A DNA stretch of 64,000 bases from Aquilaria yunnanensis. Taxonomy: Eukaryota > Streptophyta > Magnoliopsida > Malvales > Thymelaeaceae. The stretch covers positions 80,258,001 through 80,322,000 of the forward strand of contig CM077599.1 of NCBI GenBank assembly GCA_039654915.1, in the 5' to 3' direction. Shown here piece after piece: positions 13,441 through 24,653 of this stretch. A model generated the notes under the pieces. The model was not told where the DNA came from and searched no databases. It worked only from the letters and a program-made list of their open reading frames with translations. How positions within the stretch are numbered: the first letter of the stretch is position 1; every line of letters begins with the position of its first letter. The translations under genes and the position numbers were made by a program.

Positions 13441-13985
13441 AATCCATGGTAATTTGTAAATAGCAACTTGCCTATTATTGTGTTATGAAATTTCCTTTTT
13501 TGGTGCCACTTGTTATGCACAATCGTTTGACAAAACTCAAAGTTTTTTCATCTAGATTAGTAACATGGAAAAGTGGCACATTGTCCTCAAGTTCCTATTT
13601 TCTAATGGATTTCATGAATCGATTAGTGTGGACTAATTTCTTCCATATCTATTTACTTATATTTCAGATTACTCAAGTGATTGATTTTTGAAAGATGATG
13701 CTTCAGTATGTATTTTTTAAGCTATGAGGTAACACATATTTGAAGGTGTTTGGAAATTGGAATCTTTCACTCCCATGAGTTTTTGTTGTATTGCATTTTT
13801 GTATCAAGTCCAATTGCTTCATCTTTTCTATAATTAGATGTAAATTATCCCAAGAGGATGCATAGCCATAATTGAAGTATATAACAACAAATTGAGGATT
13901 AAAAGCGGGTCAATGTAGATTAATCGAATTTTACTTTCCATAACTTGAATTGGCCCGCATATATGACTGGTTTTGTGTTTTACTA
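13441..13985. other. Unannotated AT-rich DNA
   Basis: Nothing recognised. It could be upstream LINE sequence, since it precedes the endonuclease remnant on the minus strand, but no zinc-knuckle or ORF1-like reading frame is visible. Confidence 0.4.
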
Positions 13986-13994
13986 TTCAACCCA

Positions 13995-15146
13995 TGGGTA
14001 AATTGCACTCTTGGCCCCTAACATTTTGTTATTGTCCTATTTTGGACCTTAACTTTAAAACCTCGTATAGGACGTCCTCAACCTCAATTTTTATTCTATT
14101 TTAGACCTTTGGCAGACAGAAAGTTTTAAAATTGATGGAATTGGTCACGTGACATGCCAACGTGGGCAATTTGCCACGTCGCACAATGAATCACAAGCTA
14201 TAAATGCCTACAATTGCCCACATAAAACATTTAGGGCCTATGTTATAAAAACAGAAGAAATTTATGGCATATACGGGGTTAGCCTACATATCTTCTTCTT
14301 TCTCCCTCCCCCACAGCTTCCAGCCCTTCCTTGCCACCTTCAGCCTCGGCCTCATCCACCGCTCCTCCTCCTTTCTTCCCCTTGTTCCCTCATTTGTCAA
14401 TCCCTCTCCATCAATCCGGCAGGATTTAATTCAATTACAATCCTCAATTTCGGCCAATCATAGCATATGGTATCGTTCGATTTCGTTCTCTGTTTGCCTC
14501 CATCGTCATCGATTTCACTCACCATTTTGATTCCCTTACTAATTCGGTTGCCTCCCCAACAGATTGGCCTTCTCTTACCAACCTTTGATTCGAATCGAAC
14601 TAGCTATTCGAATCTCAGCCATGCCATTGCATCCATCGTCGTCTTTGTCATTTCCTCACTGTCATCGTCATTTGCTTGGATTTTAGGCAGGTTTAGGGTT
14701 TGGGGAGAGAAACAGGGGATGATGATGGCTCAGGACAGACGAATTTGACTGGGGACGGTGACGCAGTGAAACAAGGACGGCGTGCTAGGATTTTCAATAA
14801 TGTTGGGGCTGGTGGCTGGAATGGCGTCAGCAAGGGGAGTAGTAATCCAGGGGTGGCAGTGAGGAAAAGTTAGAGTTTTAAAGGAGGGAAGTGAAAAATT
14901 AGGGACCCAAGCTGCTATTTTCTTTTAATTCTTTCTTTCTTCCTTTTCCATGCTAGTGACATCGTGGCAAATTGTCCACGTTAGTGTGCCATGTGGCTAA
15001 TTCCGTCAATTTTAACACTTTTTGTCCGTCAAAAGTCTAAAATGGAATAAAAAATTGAGATTGAGGACGTCCTATATGAGGTTTAGAAGTTGGGGTCCAA
15101 AATAGGACAATAATAAAGGGTTAGGGGCAACGAGTGCAATTTACCC
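13995..15146. mobile_element. Mutator-like element with ~190-bp TIRs
   Basis: Inverted arms 13995-14183 and 14955-15146 share GGGTAAATTGCACTC, CCTATTTTGGACC, TATAGGACGTCCTCAA, AAATTGACGGAATT-like sequence and GGCAATTTGCCACG. A perfect 9-bp target duplication TTCAACCCA (13986-13994 and 15147-15155) supports Mutator-type insertion. The interior (about 14270-14880) is C/T-rich on the plus strand then G-rich, with overlapping ORFs of 88-104 codons that match nothing I know. This resembles captured 5' leader DNA more than coding sequence. No transposase. Confidence 0.85.
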
Positions 15147-15268
15147 TTCAACCCAGCATAAACAGGAAAATAGCTTAGTCAGTCTTAGAATTGTTTTATT
15201 TTTTTCTATACCAATCCTAAAACTTTACGTTTTTCTAAGTGAGTCTTAAAAGTGTTAATGTTGTATGC

Positions 15269-16351
15269 AAGGTTGTTAAGATCGAGATCTTATCCTGGAT
15301 CATTTTTTTGTCATGCAAGGTTGGGATCGCAAGATTGAATCTTAGATCGTAAGATCTTACCAAAATCTAAAATTTCTTAAATAAATAATATAGTTCATGA
15401 AAAAGATCAATTATATTGGACACCTATATAAAACTTGAGTGCCATAACAATGCAAAAATTTTCATTTAAAAATTATTACCCTGTTTTATTTCTCTTTCTT
15501 TAATAATTATTTTATCTAATTAAAATTTTTTAAAAAAATTATTCTTACTAATTGATTTTTGTTCCTTATATTTTTTTTTACTCTTGACCTTTCTTTCTGT
15601 ATTAGGACTTGAAAAAAATAAAAGAATTTGTTAGTAATTAAAGGAAAAGGGTTGTACCATGGCGATTTGTTTGACTGGCCATCTTTTCTATGTCTTGGTA
15701 CTTGACCGGCCCCCTTTTGCTAGAAGCAAAACATCAGCTGTGTACCTAGCGACCTCTTTCTTCTTAATACTTCTTTTCACACTTACCGGATTGACCTTGG
15801 TCCTTGGATGCCATGCTCGCCCTCGGTCCAATATTCTTGTACTTAGCGCACATGGCGGTGTCTCCTTTAGCCTTGTTCTTCATCTCCGCCCACCCTTTTG
15901 GCGTGATCAGATCTCCCAGCTCGTTCTCCATGAACACGTGAACGTCGAAGCTCCTCCATAGTTGCCCAAGGTACGTCTTCATTTTAAACCTGTCATTGAA
16001 GAAATTCCTTTTCGGGATGACCCGACAGCCTTGGATCACCAGGTCCCCGTTGGCTTTGGGGCTCTACTATCGATGGGCTAGAACAACGTTGTATTGGCCT
16101 GGCCACCTCTACAGAGGAAGAAGAAGAGCCCAAGTTGATGGTGGAGCATGACGTGCAGGGGGAAGCCTGATTGCTATGATGAACTAAGATCATTGGGATC
16201 CTATTTTTATACAATCTTATGATTCCGAACATGATCTTACCATGATCTTATTAGGGCATCAATCCTATTATGATTTGAATAGATTTTCTAGGTCCGGATT
16301 ATAGAATAATGCGATTCTACAATCCAGATCACGTTTTTAACAACCTCGGCT
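15269..16351. mobile_element. Non-autonomous hAT nested in the 15164 element
   Basis: Begins AAGGTTGTTAAGATCGAGATC and ends TTTTTAACAACCTCGGCT, with GATC-rich subterminal sequence at both ends. The flanking octamers TTGTATGC (15261-15268) and ATATATGC (16352-16359) match at 6 of 8. The boundary is also supported because deleting the segment restores alignment of the two TIRs of its host element. A relative of similar length and terminal sequence lies at 55327-56389. It contains a pectinesterase-like fragment. Confidence 0.7.
15764..16060 (-). pseudogene. Captured pectinesterase-like C-terminal fragment
   Basis: The minus-strand reading contains GCRVIPKRNFFNDRFK, then TYLGQLWRSF, VFMENELGDLITPKGWAE and KYKNIGPRAS. 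In plant pectin methylesterases (carbohydrate esterase family 8) the corresponding blocks are a TYLGRPWK-type motif, a FM...LGD.I.P.GW motif and EYKN.GPGA; the Arg and Trp of LGRPW bind substrate. Here LGRPW has become LGQLW. The catalytic aspartates would lie upstream of the fragment and are absent. It stops at 15764 and sits wholly inside a hAT element, so it is a transposon-captured fragment rather than a gene. Confidence 0.6.
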
Positions 16352-16778
16352 ATATATGCACTGTTAGTACTAAAATGAATGCCCATACATATGTTAAATG
16401 GAATGTCTTATCATGGCCTCCAACTTCTGATTAACCCCTTCCATATAAGCATGAGTAAATATCTTTTAGTGGTGACTCAGCTCTAACTTATTGGCCTTGT
16501 TTGGAAATAACTTTTATTATTAACGTTAAAGTTTTGGATAATTTATTTAACGGTTGAGATAAAAATGCTAAAGCTAAAAACTAAAAGCTACTATTAGATC
16601 GTTTTTTCAAAACTCTAACATTAATCATTGACACAAACGCCAAACGGGCTATCAGCGGAACTATCACTAGACTAGGCTGTAACATCTCTCTTGTCGCCGA
16701 CGGCTTCGTCAAAAAACTCCAGACCAATTTCTTCAGCTTCTTTGAATCCATTTTTACTCTTAATTTTTTGATCCTTCC

Positions 16779-17186
16779 CTAAACTCCAGAAATGGCACCC
16801 AAATTGACCAAGAGAACCATGAGCTGGTCATGGCCGTGGAGGGAAGCAATCGAAATCCCCAGATTATTGGGCGGAGCAAACTGGCTGACCAAATTGGAAT
16901 CAGACACTGGGTCTGAATCAAAGTCACAATTAGAGGAGCCTGCGCTGGAGATCACTGAAAAATAAGTGGAGGTACGGGACGCGGCGATGGAGTAGAGGAA
17001 AGTGTGGTCGGCGGTGCAGGTAAAGGTAGAGATTAGAATAGAGCTGCCGAGTAGGCCGAGTAGGCCGATTAGGACTCTTCTGCGGCGTCTTCGTTCTTGT
17101 CCTTGAGTTTCTTTTTCTTCTTCTTGTCGATGGACTCGCAAGTCACTAGAGCGCCTCCTTTGAAGACTAGCCTTCCTGCCTTTCAC
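16779..17186 (-). other. Unrecognised 135-codon ORF in a GC-rich insert
   Basis: The reading frame has an Arg/Glu/Gln-rich N-terminal half (about residues 1-37) and then one hydrophobic stretch (VLIGLLGLLGSSILISTF), as in a single-pass membrane protein. I recognise no family. It lies in GC-rich DNA inside the Mutator-like element at 15164-17975, so a captured gene piece is more likely than a functional gene. No splice sites or promoter could be assigned. Confidence 0.2.
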
Positions 17187-18142
17187 CTCCTCATACGGAT
17201 CTGATCACATCGATTAGGACTTAGTGCGTGCCCGAGTTCACTTAAATCTTTCGTCTTCCTCACGTCGCCGATCATTCGTGTTGTCGGATTCCCAGAGTTG
17301 CTAGTTGTTGGCGACTTTCATGGAGAAGATTAATGGGTTGGGCTTCCTCCGATGGCGTCGGACTTCCTCCAATGGCCGCTCAAGCACGGAGAACTCATAA
17401 TTTGCCCCTCGATTTTTGGCTTCACCATGAAATCGTATGTTTCTGGAGCCGAGTCGGGGCTGGAATAGATAAGGGTCTCACCAAGGTCATGGAACATGGT
17501 TCTTTTCTTGGCGGCGGTCGTCAGCGGGAGGAATGGCTGATCTTGGGTGTTGTGACGTGGAGGCCATCAAGGAATATGGTTCATTCCTAGGCGGAGGTCG
17601 GCGGCAGGAATGGCTGGTCTTCAGGTCTTGACTATTTCGTGAAAGTAGGTATGGAAAGTGGAGACAAACTTCAGTATTTTCAGCTATTAACCCATTTAAT
17701 GCTTATATTGAATTTATTCGCCCATCAAACTCTATTTTTTAACAAGCAAACCCATTAATGCTTTTATTATGTAATTGCTTATGCTTATATGAAAGGGATT
17801 ACCAGAAGCTACGTGCCAAGTCAGACATCTGTTTGACATGTGTATACGCATATATTTTAGGATTAACAGTGCATACGGTGGAAACATTTTAAGACTCATT
17901 TAGGAAAATGTAAATCTTTAAGATTGACATAGAAAAAATTCAAAAATTTTAGGATTGACTAAATCTATTTTCCCTTACATAAACCCATTTCGTCATTTGT
18001 TCAACTTGATTCAGTACGATCAGTTTTTTACATGTAGGCTGTGTTGGACAAAGATGAACACCTGTACTAATCCTTAGCCCACCCCCAACCCCCTTCTTGC
18101 TCTTACGACATAGCCTCCTCCTCAGCCTCGACCAGCCTTGAC

Positions 18143-19425
18143 TAGTGATGGGCATAAAGTCTTGCTCCGGTAGAGCTTTAGTTTGATCCACTCCGGTGGA
18201 GTAGGTTTTTTAAATGATCCACCAATTTTGAGCTGGATCGGATCATGATCCATCTATGATATTTTATAAAACTAAGTGATGATGGCAAGAACAACAACAA
18301 ACACGAACCTGCGGAGCCTTACGTGTTCTGTTGCAACTACTGCCAAAGGAAATTCTATCCAAACAAAACTATAGATACCCTTTTCAGGTAATCGAAACAA
18401 AACTTAAAACAATACCCAAAAAACACAGCGCACCAAAGATCAAGAACAGAGGAAGCTAGCCTAACCAACTGAAAACTTGTCGGCATTAAAATAGCATCCA
18501 TCAACTCAGAATTAAGGAAACCTGAGAATAGAGTAGCAGGACAAGCAACAAACTGCACAAAACAAACCTAAGAATATAGATGATTCATTTAAAATCGAGG
18601 TTAATGCCGAGGATCAGTGGAGTGCAAGGAGAAGACCAATGACTAGTGGATCGACCCCTCAATTGTGGCTGAAATTGAGTGTCGCTAAGAGAATTGCCAG
18701 TGACAGAGAGAATTTCGAGCACAACCAGCTGGCTTATAAGGCGTAGCTTAATGGGAGGATACGAACTGGTATGTACAATACAAATTTCATTTGCTAAACC
18801 CTTGCTCTATGGAGCTCCACTAGAGCTCCAAACCCACCCCGTTTTATTGTTATGATAAAAAGTGAACTTTTTACATCTCAAAATGGAGAGAAGAATGTTA
18901 GTAGAAGACATAGACCTTTACAAAAGGGAAAGAAAGATCACATTTTCCTGCTTCCCTATAGAGCCTAAAGTATTAATATATGTCTATTACTACAAGTTAA
19001 GGGTTTTTGAAGGAATGAAGAGGGGAAAGGGAGACTCAAACCTAAACAAGGGGTATATAGTTGTGTTTGTTAAACTATATAGGTATGTTTCACTAAAAAT
19101 TTTGTTGTTTTATGCCCTGGGTATATTTCTCAAAAAAAATAGGTATGTTATTTTCCTAAAATTCGTTATATTATTAAAAAATATATATTAAAAATTATAT
19201 TTTGTGTATTTCTTTATCTCTATAAAAAAATATTTAAAATAGCTATAATTTTTTTTTAATAATCTATTAAAATATCATGAATTGGATATCTATGTATAAT
19301 CTATGGATATCTACAAATTAAGTGGAGTAGGTTATGGATCAATTCGTAAATAAGTGGAGTGGGTTGTGGAAGAAATGGATCAATAGTGGATCGCTCTCCA
19401 TGCACCCGTTCCATGCCCATCCCTA
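18143..19425. mobile_element. Non-autonomous hAT immediately upstream of the AAMP-like gene
   Basis: TAGTGATGGGCAT at 18143 pairs with ATGCCCATCCCTA ending at 19425. Flanking octamers GCCTTGAC (18135-18142) and GCCCTGAC (19426-19433) match at 7 of 8. Subterminal words GGATC, TGGATCA and GGAGTAGG recur near both ends. The interior is AT-rich with no transposase. It is inserted in C-rich DNA that resumes at 19426 as the AAMP leader. Confidence 0.85.
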
Positions 19426-20319
19426 GCCCTGACGCCCTCGACCTCCTCCTCAGGCCCACCTTCCCTCGCTCCGCCCCCGGCACCAGCTGGTTTTTTGGTT
19501 CGTCCTCACACTAACGACCCTAGCCCTGCCTCGCCCCCAGCTCAATCGCCCTGGACAGCACCGGACGGAGTCATCAGCACCGATACCAGCTGACAGCTCT
19601 ACCCCTCCTGCTTGGTTGCTCACGCCGAGACGGAGTCGTCAATTTCCACGGTAAGTCTAAATTGAGTTCTGTTTAACATCGGGAGAAGAAGGTGAAGTTT
19701 CTAGTGTGAATGTGTGATTCCTGGTTCTATTTAACGTAGGAAGGTTTCAGTGATTGGTTTATTCTGTAATTCTTGTTGAGTTTCGTTTGTTGCTGAATGG
19801 GTTCTTAGTCATATGGCTGAAATAGTAGAGGCTTCTGATTTTTGAGCCAATTTTCTGCTGCTTTTGTCGAGTACTTGCGAGTTCTTTTCTCGGTTCTCTT
19901 AAAGGTTGCATATTATACCTGTACATGAATTGCTGACATGCTAAAGATGAGCTAAGCTTTCATAGTGTAACTGCGTTGTTAATACGAAAGCATTGTACTT
20001 GAATTAAGTCGCCAAGGTGGGATTCTTAAAGTGGGATTTTTTGTTTTATAACGATAACGTGAGATTTTCAACTCACAATAGCTACTTTTATTTTCAAGGA
20101 AATTAATAAACATCGTCTTTAGATGGCCATTTTTTTTTATTTGAGACTAGCATTTTTTATTGTTGATGGTGTATACCTTGGGTCAAGCTAAAGCAACCAT
20201 CTTTTTCAATTAATTTTTTCAAGTTCTATTGCTGAACAGGGTGGTATACTTTCTTTTCATGCTCTTGTAGCATTCAATTTTGTATTCTCGTAATTGCTTG
20301 TTTCTAGTCTCAGCAAAAT
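19426..20319 (+). promoter_or_regulatory. Leader region of the AAMP-like gene: 5'UTR exon and first intron
   Basis: A C-rich, CpG-containing stretch (19426-19650) ends in CCACG followed by donor GTAAGT at 19651. The matching acceptor is the pyrimidine tract ending TCTCAG at 20313, leaving CAAAAT before the ATG at 20320. This gives a 663-bp intron inside the 5' untranslated region, a common layout in plant housekeeping genes. No clear TATA box was found, and the exact transcription start cannot be set by eye. Confidence 0.6.
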
Positions 20320-23300
20320 ATGAAGGGTGCCTATGAAGTCATTAAAGATGGAGTTAGAGATGAGGACTTTGACTATTATGAAGATGATTATGAAGCTGAA
20401 GGAGATGTTTACATTGATGACTCTGATATGGCTCAAGTAATCGACATTGATGAAGAAGGTGCCTATTATTTGTTTTGTGCTACATGACAAATTGGTTTTC
20501 AGTTTTTGTCTGACGACATAATTTTTCGTCTTCTTGAACTATCATCCATTGCTTTCTGCAATTTCCTCCATGCAGATCTCCCTGATGCAGAAGATGATCT
20601 CATGGACTCTAGTGATGAAAGTGGCGAAGATATAGCTTTGTTGTGTGATGATTCTGTGCAAAATTTTGTAGGCCATACCGGTATAATTTATAGATGATGA
20701 TGGGTGAAAATTTTTAGGAATGATTTACTTATGTGTAATGGTGACAATATTTCTCGTCTTACTAAGAGAATTGAATGTCGAATTTGGGGGAAAACAAGTG
20801 TTAGTAAGTGGTAGTTGAGCCCTATAAGACACAAGATAACTCTTTGTTTTTTTCTTTTCTTTTTTATGAGAACAAAAATAGTCTTAATTTGTAGCTATTG
20901 TTGTCCTTATATTGGACTCAACATTAAAACTCAGTCAGGACAAACTCATTAGAGCCTTAGTTTCATGAATCTGTTGAACCTGCTAGATAAACCATATTTG
21001 TCCATCCTTTCAATTCAAAAATGCCTCTTAGCATAGGTTTACAGGAAGAAACAAATATAGTTATTTACCATTTTTCTTTGTATTCTAGTACTATAAACAC
21101 ACACACACACACACACTTTGTAAGAGAGCCTTGATTGAACCCAAAAGCTTGGCCTGATGGGTTGTATGTCCACCTTTATTTGTATTCCATTACATAACCA
21201 GTATAACTTGTACCATTATCTCTTTGGTGAATGTTGTTCAGTACCTTGATTAATGCTGTAGATGTTGGGAGGGCAAAGCTTTTCATTCCAATTATTTATG
21301 AAGATGGACCTTTGATTGTTGCTTAAAGCAATTTTCTCACGAAATTTATGCTTCTTCTACATAGGTGAGGTCTACTCTGTTGCATGTAGCCCGACAAATG
21401 CTGGCCTGGTGGCAACTGGTGGTCAAGATGATAAGGGGTTCCTTTGGAGTATTGGAGGAGATTGGTATGTTGAAGTGCAAGGAGGTATCTGAGTGCAAAA
21501 TTATCTTCTTTAGTTGAAACTTCTTAGCATGCTTTGCTTTTGGACTTATGTGTGTTTCCTCAGACTGATTTTAAAAGTATTTATCTTTCCAGATCATCGC
21601 GAGTCTGTTTCTTGTTTAGTCTTCAGCACTGATGGCCAGCTCCTTGCATCTGGAGATGTTAATGGAGTGATTCAAATTTGGGACAATTTAGGAAACTGTA
21701 AGCAAAAATTTGACGTGGGCTATGGGACTTCTAATGTGAACACTGACTTTGAGATTGAGGTGGAATGATAGATATGTGCATTTTTTTGTTTGTTTGTTGT
21801 GTTCTACATTTACTTTTGTATATCAAAGGTTCAAAATGGATTATTAATTTCTTAATAGTGGGTCAAGTGGCATCCTAGAAGACATTTGGTATTGGTGGGT
21901 TCAAAAGATTGCAATGTATATATGTGGAATGCTGACAAAGGCTCATTGCTTCATACGTTTCCAGGACATGGAAAATCAGTCACTTGTGGTGATTTTACAC
22001 CTGATGGTATTTCTAAGTTCTTTATCTACATAGTTAAAATCTATGGGTTTTTTTACAATATATTCTGATATGTTATCATATCAGCTCCGGGCTTAATTAT
22101 TATTCATCATTGGTTATTTTAGGTAAAATTATTTGTACTGCTTCTGCTGATGGAACTTTGAGGATCTGGAACTCTGTTAGTGGTCAGCGAATTCATGTTG
22201 TAAAAGGTATTATAGAGGATCTTTTTCATATTTAATCTTTTGTCATATTTAACTTTCTAAAAAGGTTGTTTTAGCCTTTAAGATCGTCAGCCAGTTATTT
22301 CTTTCTTTATTTCCTTTTGCCTTTCTATCATATTGCATTGTTGCTTCATTTTGATTTTCTTGATTTTTCTTCTATTTCATAGAGAGACAAGTACATTCCA
22401 AATTGGCGGTTGATGCAGAATGTGAGTCTTCTTGGAATTCTGGTTTTGTTTACCATTCTCCCTGTATGGCCTTTTGCTGTGCAGTTTTCCTTGTACTTTA
22501 GATATTGAGATGGCACTATTTTGACCTTTGAGTTCCTAAGTGCACTACTTACATGGTCCTATTCTCAAGTGAAAAAGTCAATATTTTGTTTCACTGAAGT
22601 TGATCAGGTTCTCTTTTTAGAAGCATCCCAAATTATTGGATGGCTCATGTAGAAAGATCTAGAAAATTTCAATTCATAGGGTGATAAATGCCCCAAACTG
22701 AAGAATAGCGCCTGCGTCAATTTCTTTCATGACAATTATAGCTAATTACAGTAAAATCAAGAGAGTATAGTGAGTGACAATTATACAGCTCTCATCATTC
22801 TAATGTAAACTGGGTCTATCACAAGGATACATTTCTTCTAGCTCGTCTAATCTCTCTAGTTGAATTCTATGAACATGACCTGCATTCCACTGATAGGTGT
22901 TGTGGGCATGTTATAGAGTCTGTCTAGTTGATGGTACTATCTTTGAAGGACTACTATTTGGTGGTTTGATTGATTGCCTTTAGAATCATAACTGATGATA
23001 TTTGGGAAAGTTTTCCCTATGCACATCTGTGATTAACATCAGAGACATATGGTTTAGATACATACAGTATTTTCAAATTGATGCTTGGCACATCTAAGCA
23101 AATGCATTTTCCATTTTCCTGTAGCTGCATTCATATATGTGACTCTAGATTAAGCCTGATTTTAATGAGCCCTGGTGGTTCCACCTTGCAACTTGTTTTA
23201 CAGTTTATATTTATGTTGATACCAATATTTGTCTCTCTCAAACTTTGACGGAGCAGTACCATTATTTTGCGCTACGCAAATATCTACTAGCATCTTTACT

Positions 23301-24653
23301 TTTTGGATAAAAGAAAACAATACTATTTGTAAAGAACAGTAGACAAGGAGAATGAGGAATGCAATATGGATTGTGTAGTTACACCAGTCAAACTATTTTG
23401 CGATAAAGTTTTATTTTCAGTTAAACCTAGAAACTCCTATTTCACAATCATTGCCTGTACTTGCTGTTCTTGTTTTGGAAATTAATTTCGTGCCCCAAGG
23501 TTTATAATCTTTTCTTAACTCTCTTATACAGAAAAATAAATTCAGAAAAGTCTTTTTGACATGCTTCGTGTAGATAGTAGGACATGATGTGATATTCAGT
23601 GCTTCTACTCCACAGGGAACGAAGGCTCGTTTACTTGCCTGGCTATCAAGTCTGATTCAACTATAGCTCTTACTGGTACAATTGGTGGAGTTGTTCATGT
23701 TTCAAATATAAAAACTGGGAAGGTTATTATAGCGTCCTCTTTCTCTCTTTCATGTTTTTTTTTTAATTTTCTTCTTGCTGCACTCAATTGTTTGACACTT
23801 TTTTAGCTTGTGTTAGAGGAATCCTTGTTTTGTTACTTTTCCATTAACTTCATATGTGGAGTTACTCGGTTGTTCTATAGGCTCATAACAATGTTTACTG
23901 TTGTAATCAGGTGGTTAATTCTCTGTCGGCACACTCAAATACAGTTAATTGTATTGGGTTTTCACTGAGGTATGAATAAATCTTATGAATGCCTTGACTG
24001 TTTCCATATCCTCTTTCTTTGATAGAAATGCTTTCTTCTGGGTGATTAAAACATCTAATAGTAGTTACTACCAAAGTTTATGAACAAAGCCAAGCATCTA
24101 AAGTATAGACCCCATAGATGTGCTAGTACATGATGTTTATATAACTGACACTAACTAGTTGGGCTGAAGCTTAGTTGATTTATTAACAAGTGACAAATGT
24201 TTTGCATGGCAGTGAAAGCAACAGGGTTGCAATTGGGGGAGCAGATGGAAAGCTTGTCATATGGGATGTGGAGCGTCCAGCTCCTCGCTGCGAATGCCGT
24301 CATGAGGTATATCCAAGTTTTGTCTAGCAAACTGCAATGAGATTGATTTTTGGGTAATGTCAAGGATAACTGAGGCATCTGTTATTTTTTCTAACTAAGG
24401 GAAGTTTATTCATTTGTGTGAGCAGAAAGGGGTGCAATGCTTGACGTGGCTCGGCGAGTCCAGGTTCGTAGCTGCAGGATGCAAGGGTGGGAGGATATTC
24501 TTATGGGACACTTTGTCAGGTGAATGCGTGAGGGCATTTTCCGGGCACTCAAAGACGGTGGAATCCCTATCTGTTTCTTGTGATCAGAATTTCCTTGTAT
24601 CAGTTTCACGTGACAAGACTGCTAGAGTTTTTGACATTAGTGCTTACAAGTAG
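20320..24653 (+). CDS. WD40 repeat protein, angio-associated migratory cell protein (AAMP) family
   Basis: Ten coding exons join in phase: 20320-20458, 20576-20680, 21365-21484, 21593-21759, 21859-22006, 22123-22206, 23616-23722, 23911-23969, 24213-24306 and 24426-24653, all with GT-AG introns. The product is 416 residues. Residues 1-75 are acidic (DYYEDDYEAEGD, IDIDEEDLPDAEDD), as in AAMP proteins. About eight WD40 blades follow, with blade-ending motifs such as DDKGFLW, NGVIQIWD, CNVYMWN, GTLRIWN, GKLVIWD, GRIFLWD and KTARVFD. The fold is a beta-propeller scaffold for protein binding; the plant role is not fixed by sequence. The loop between blades 4 and 5 (HVVKG-NEGSFTCL) looks short. Intron 22207-23615 is the longest. 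The start is the first ATG after the leader intron, in frame with the acidic domain. Looks functional. Confidence 0.92.
21096..21116. repeat. (CA)n microsatellite in an AAMP intron
   Basis: About ten CA units in the intron between 20680 and 21365. Confidence 0.9.

Larger units (their letters stand above)
15164..17975. mobile_element. Large Mutator-like element with a hAT in its left TIR
   Basis: The left arm (15164-15268 continued at 16360-16450) pairs inversely with the right arm (about 17780-17975). Shared blocks in order are GGAAAATAG, TTAGTCA.TC, TTTTTTCTAT, AAATGAGTCTTAAAA-like sequence, TATGCACTGTTA and CCTAAAAT. The left arm only lines up if the hAT at 15269-16351 is removed. Flanking 9-mers AGCATAAAC (15155-15163) and TACATAAAC (17976-17984) match at 7 of 9 positions. 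The interior (about 16640-17640) is GC-rich and probably captured host DNA. Confidence 0.7.

Noticed and set aside
16493..16651. Possible small TIR element (GGCCTTGTTTGG ... CCAAACGGGCT)
   Set aside because: The ends resemble PIF/Harbinger or hAT termini, but pairing covers only about 10 bases and no target duplication is clear.
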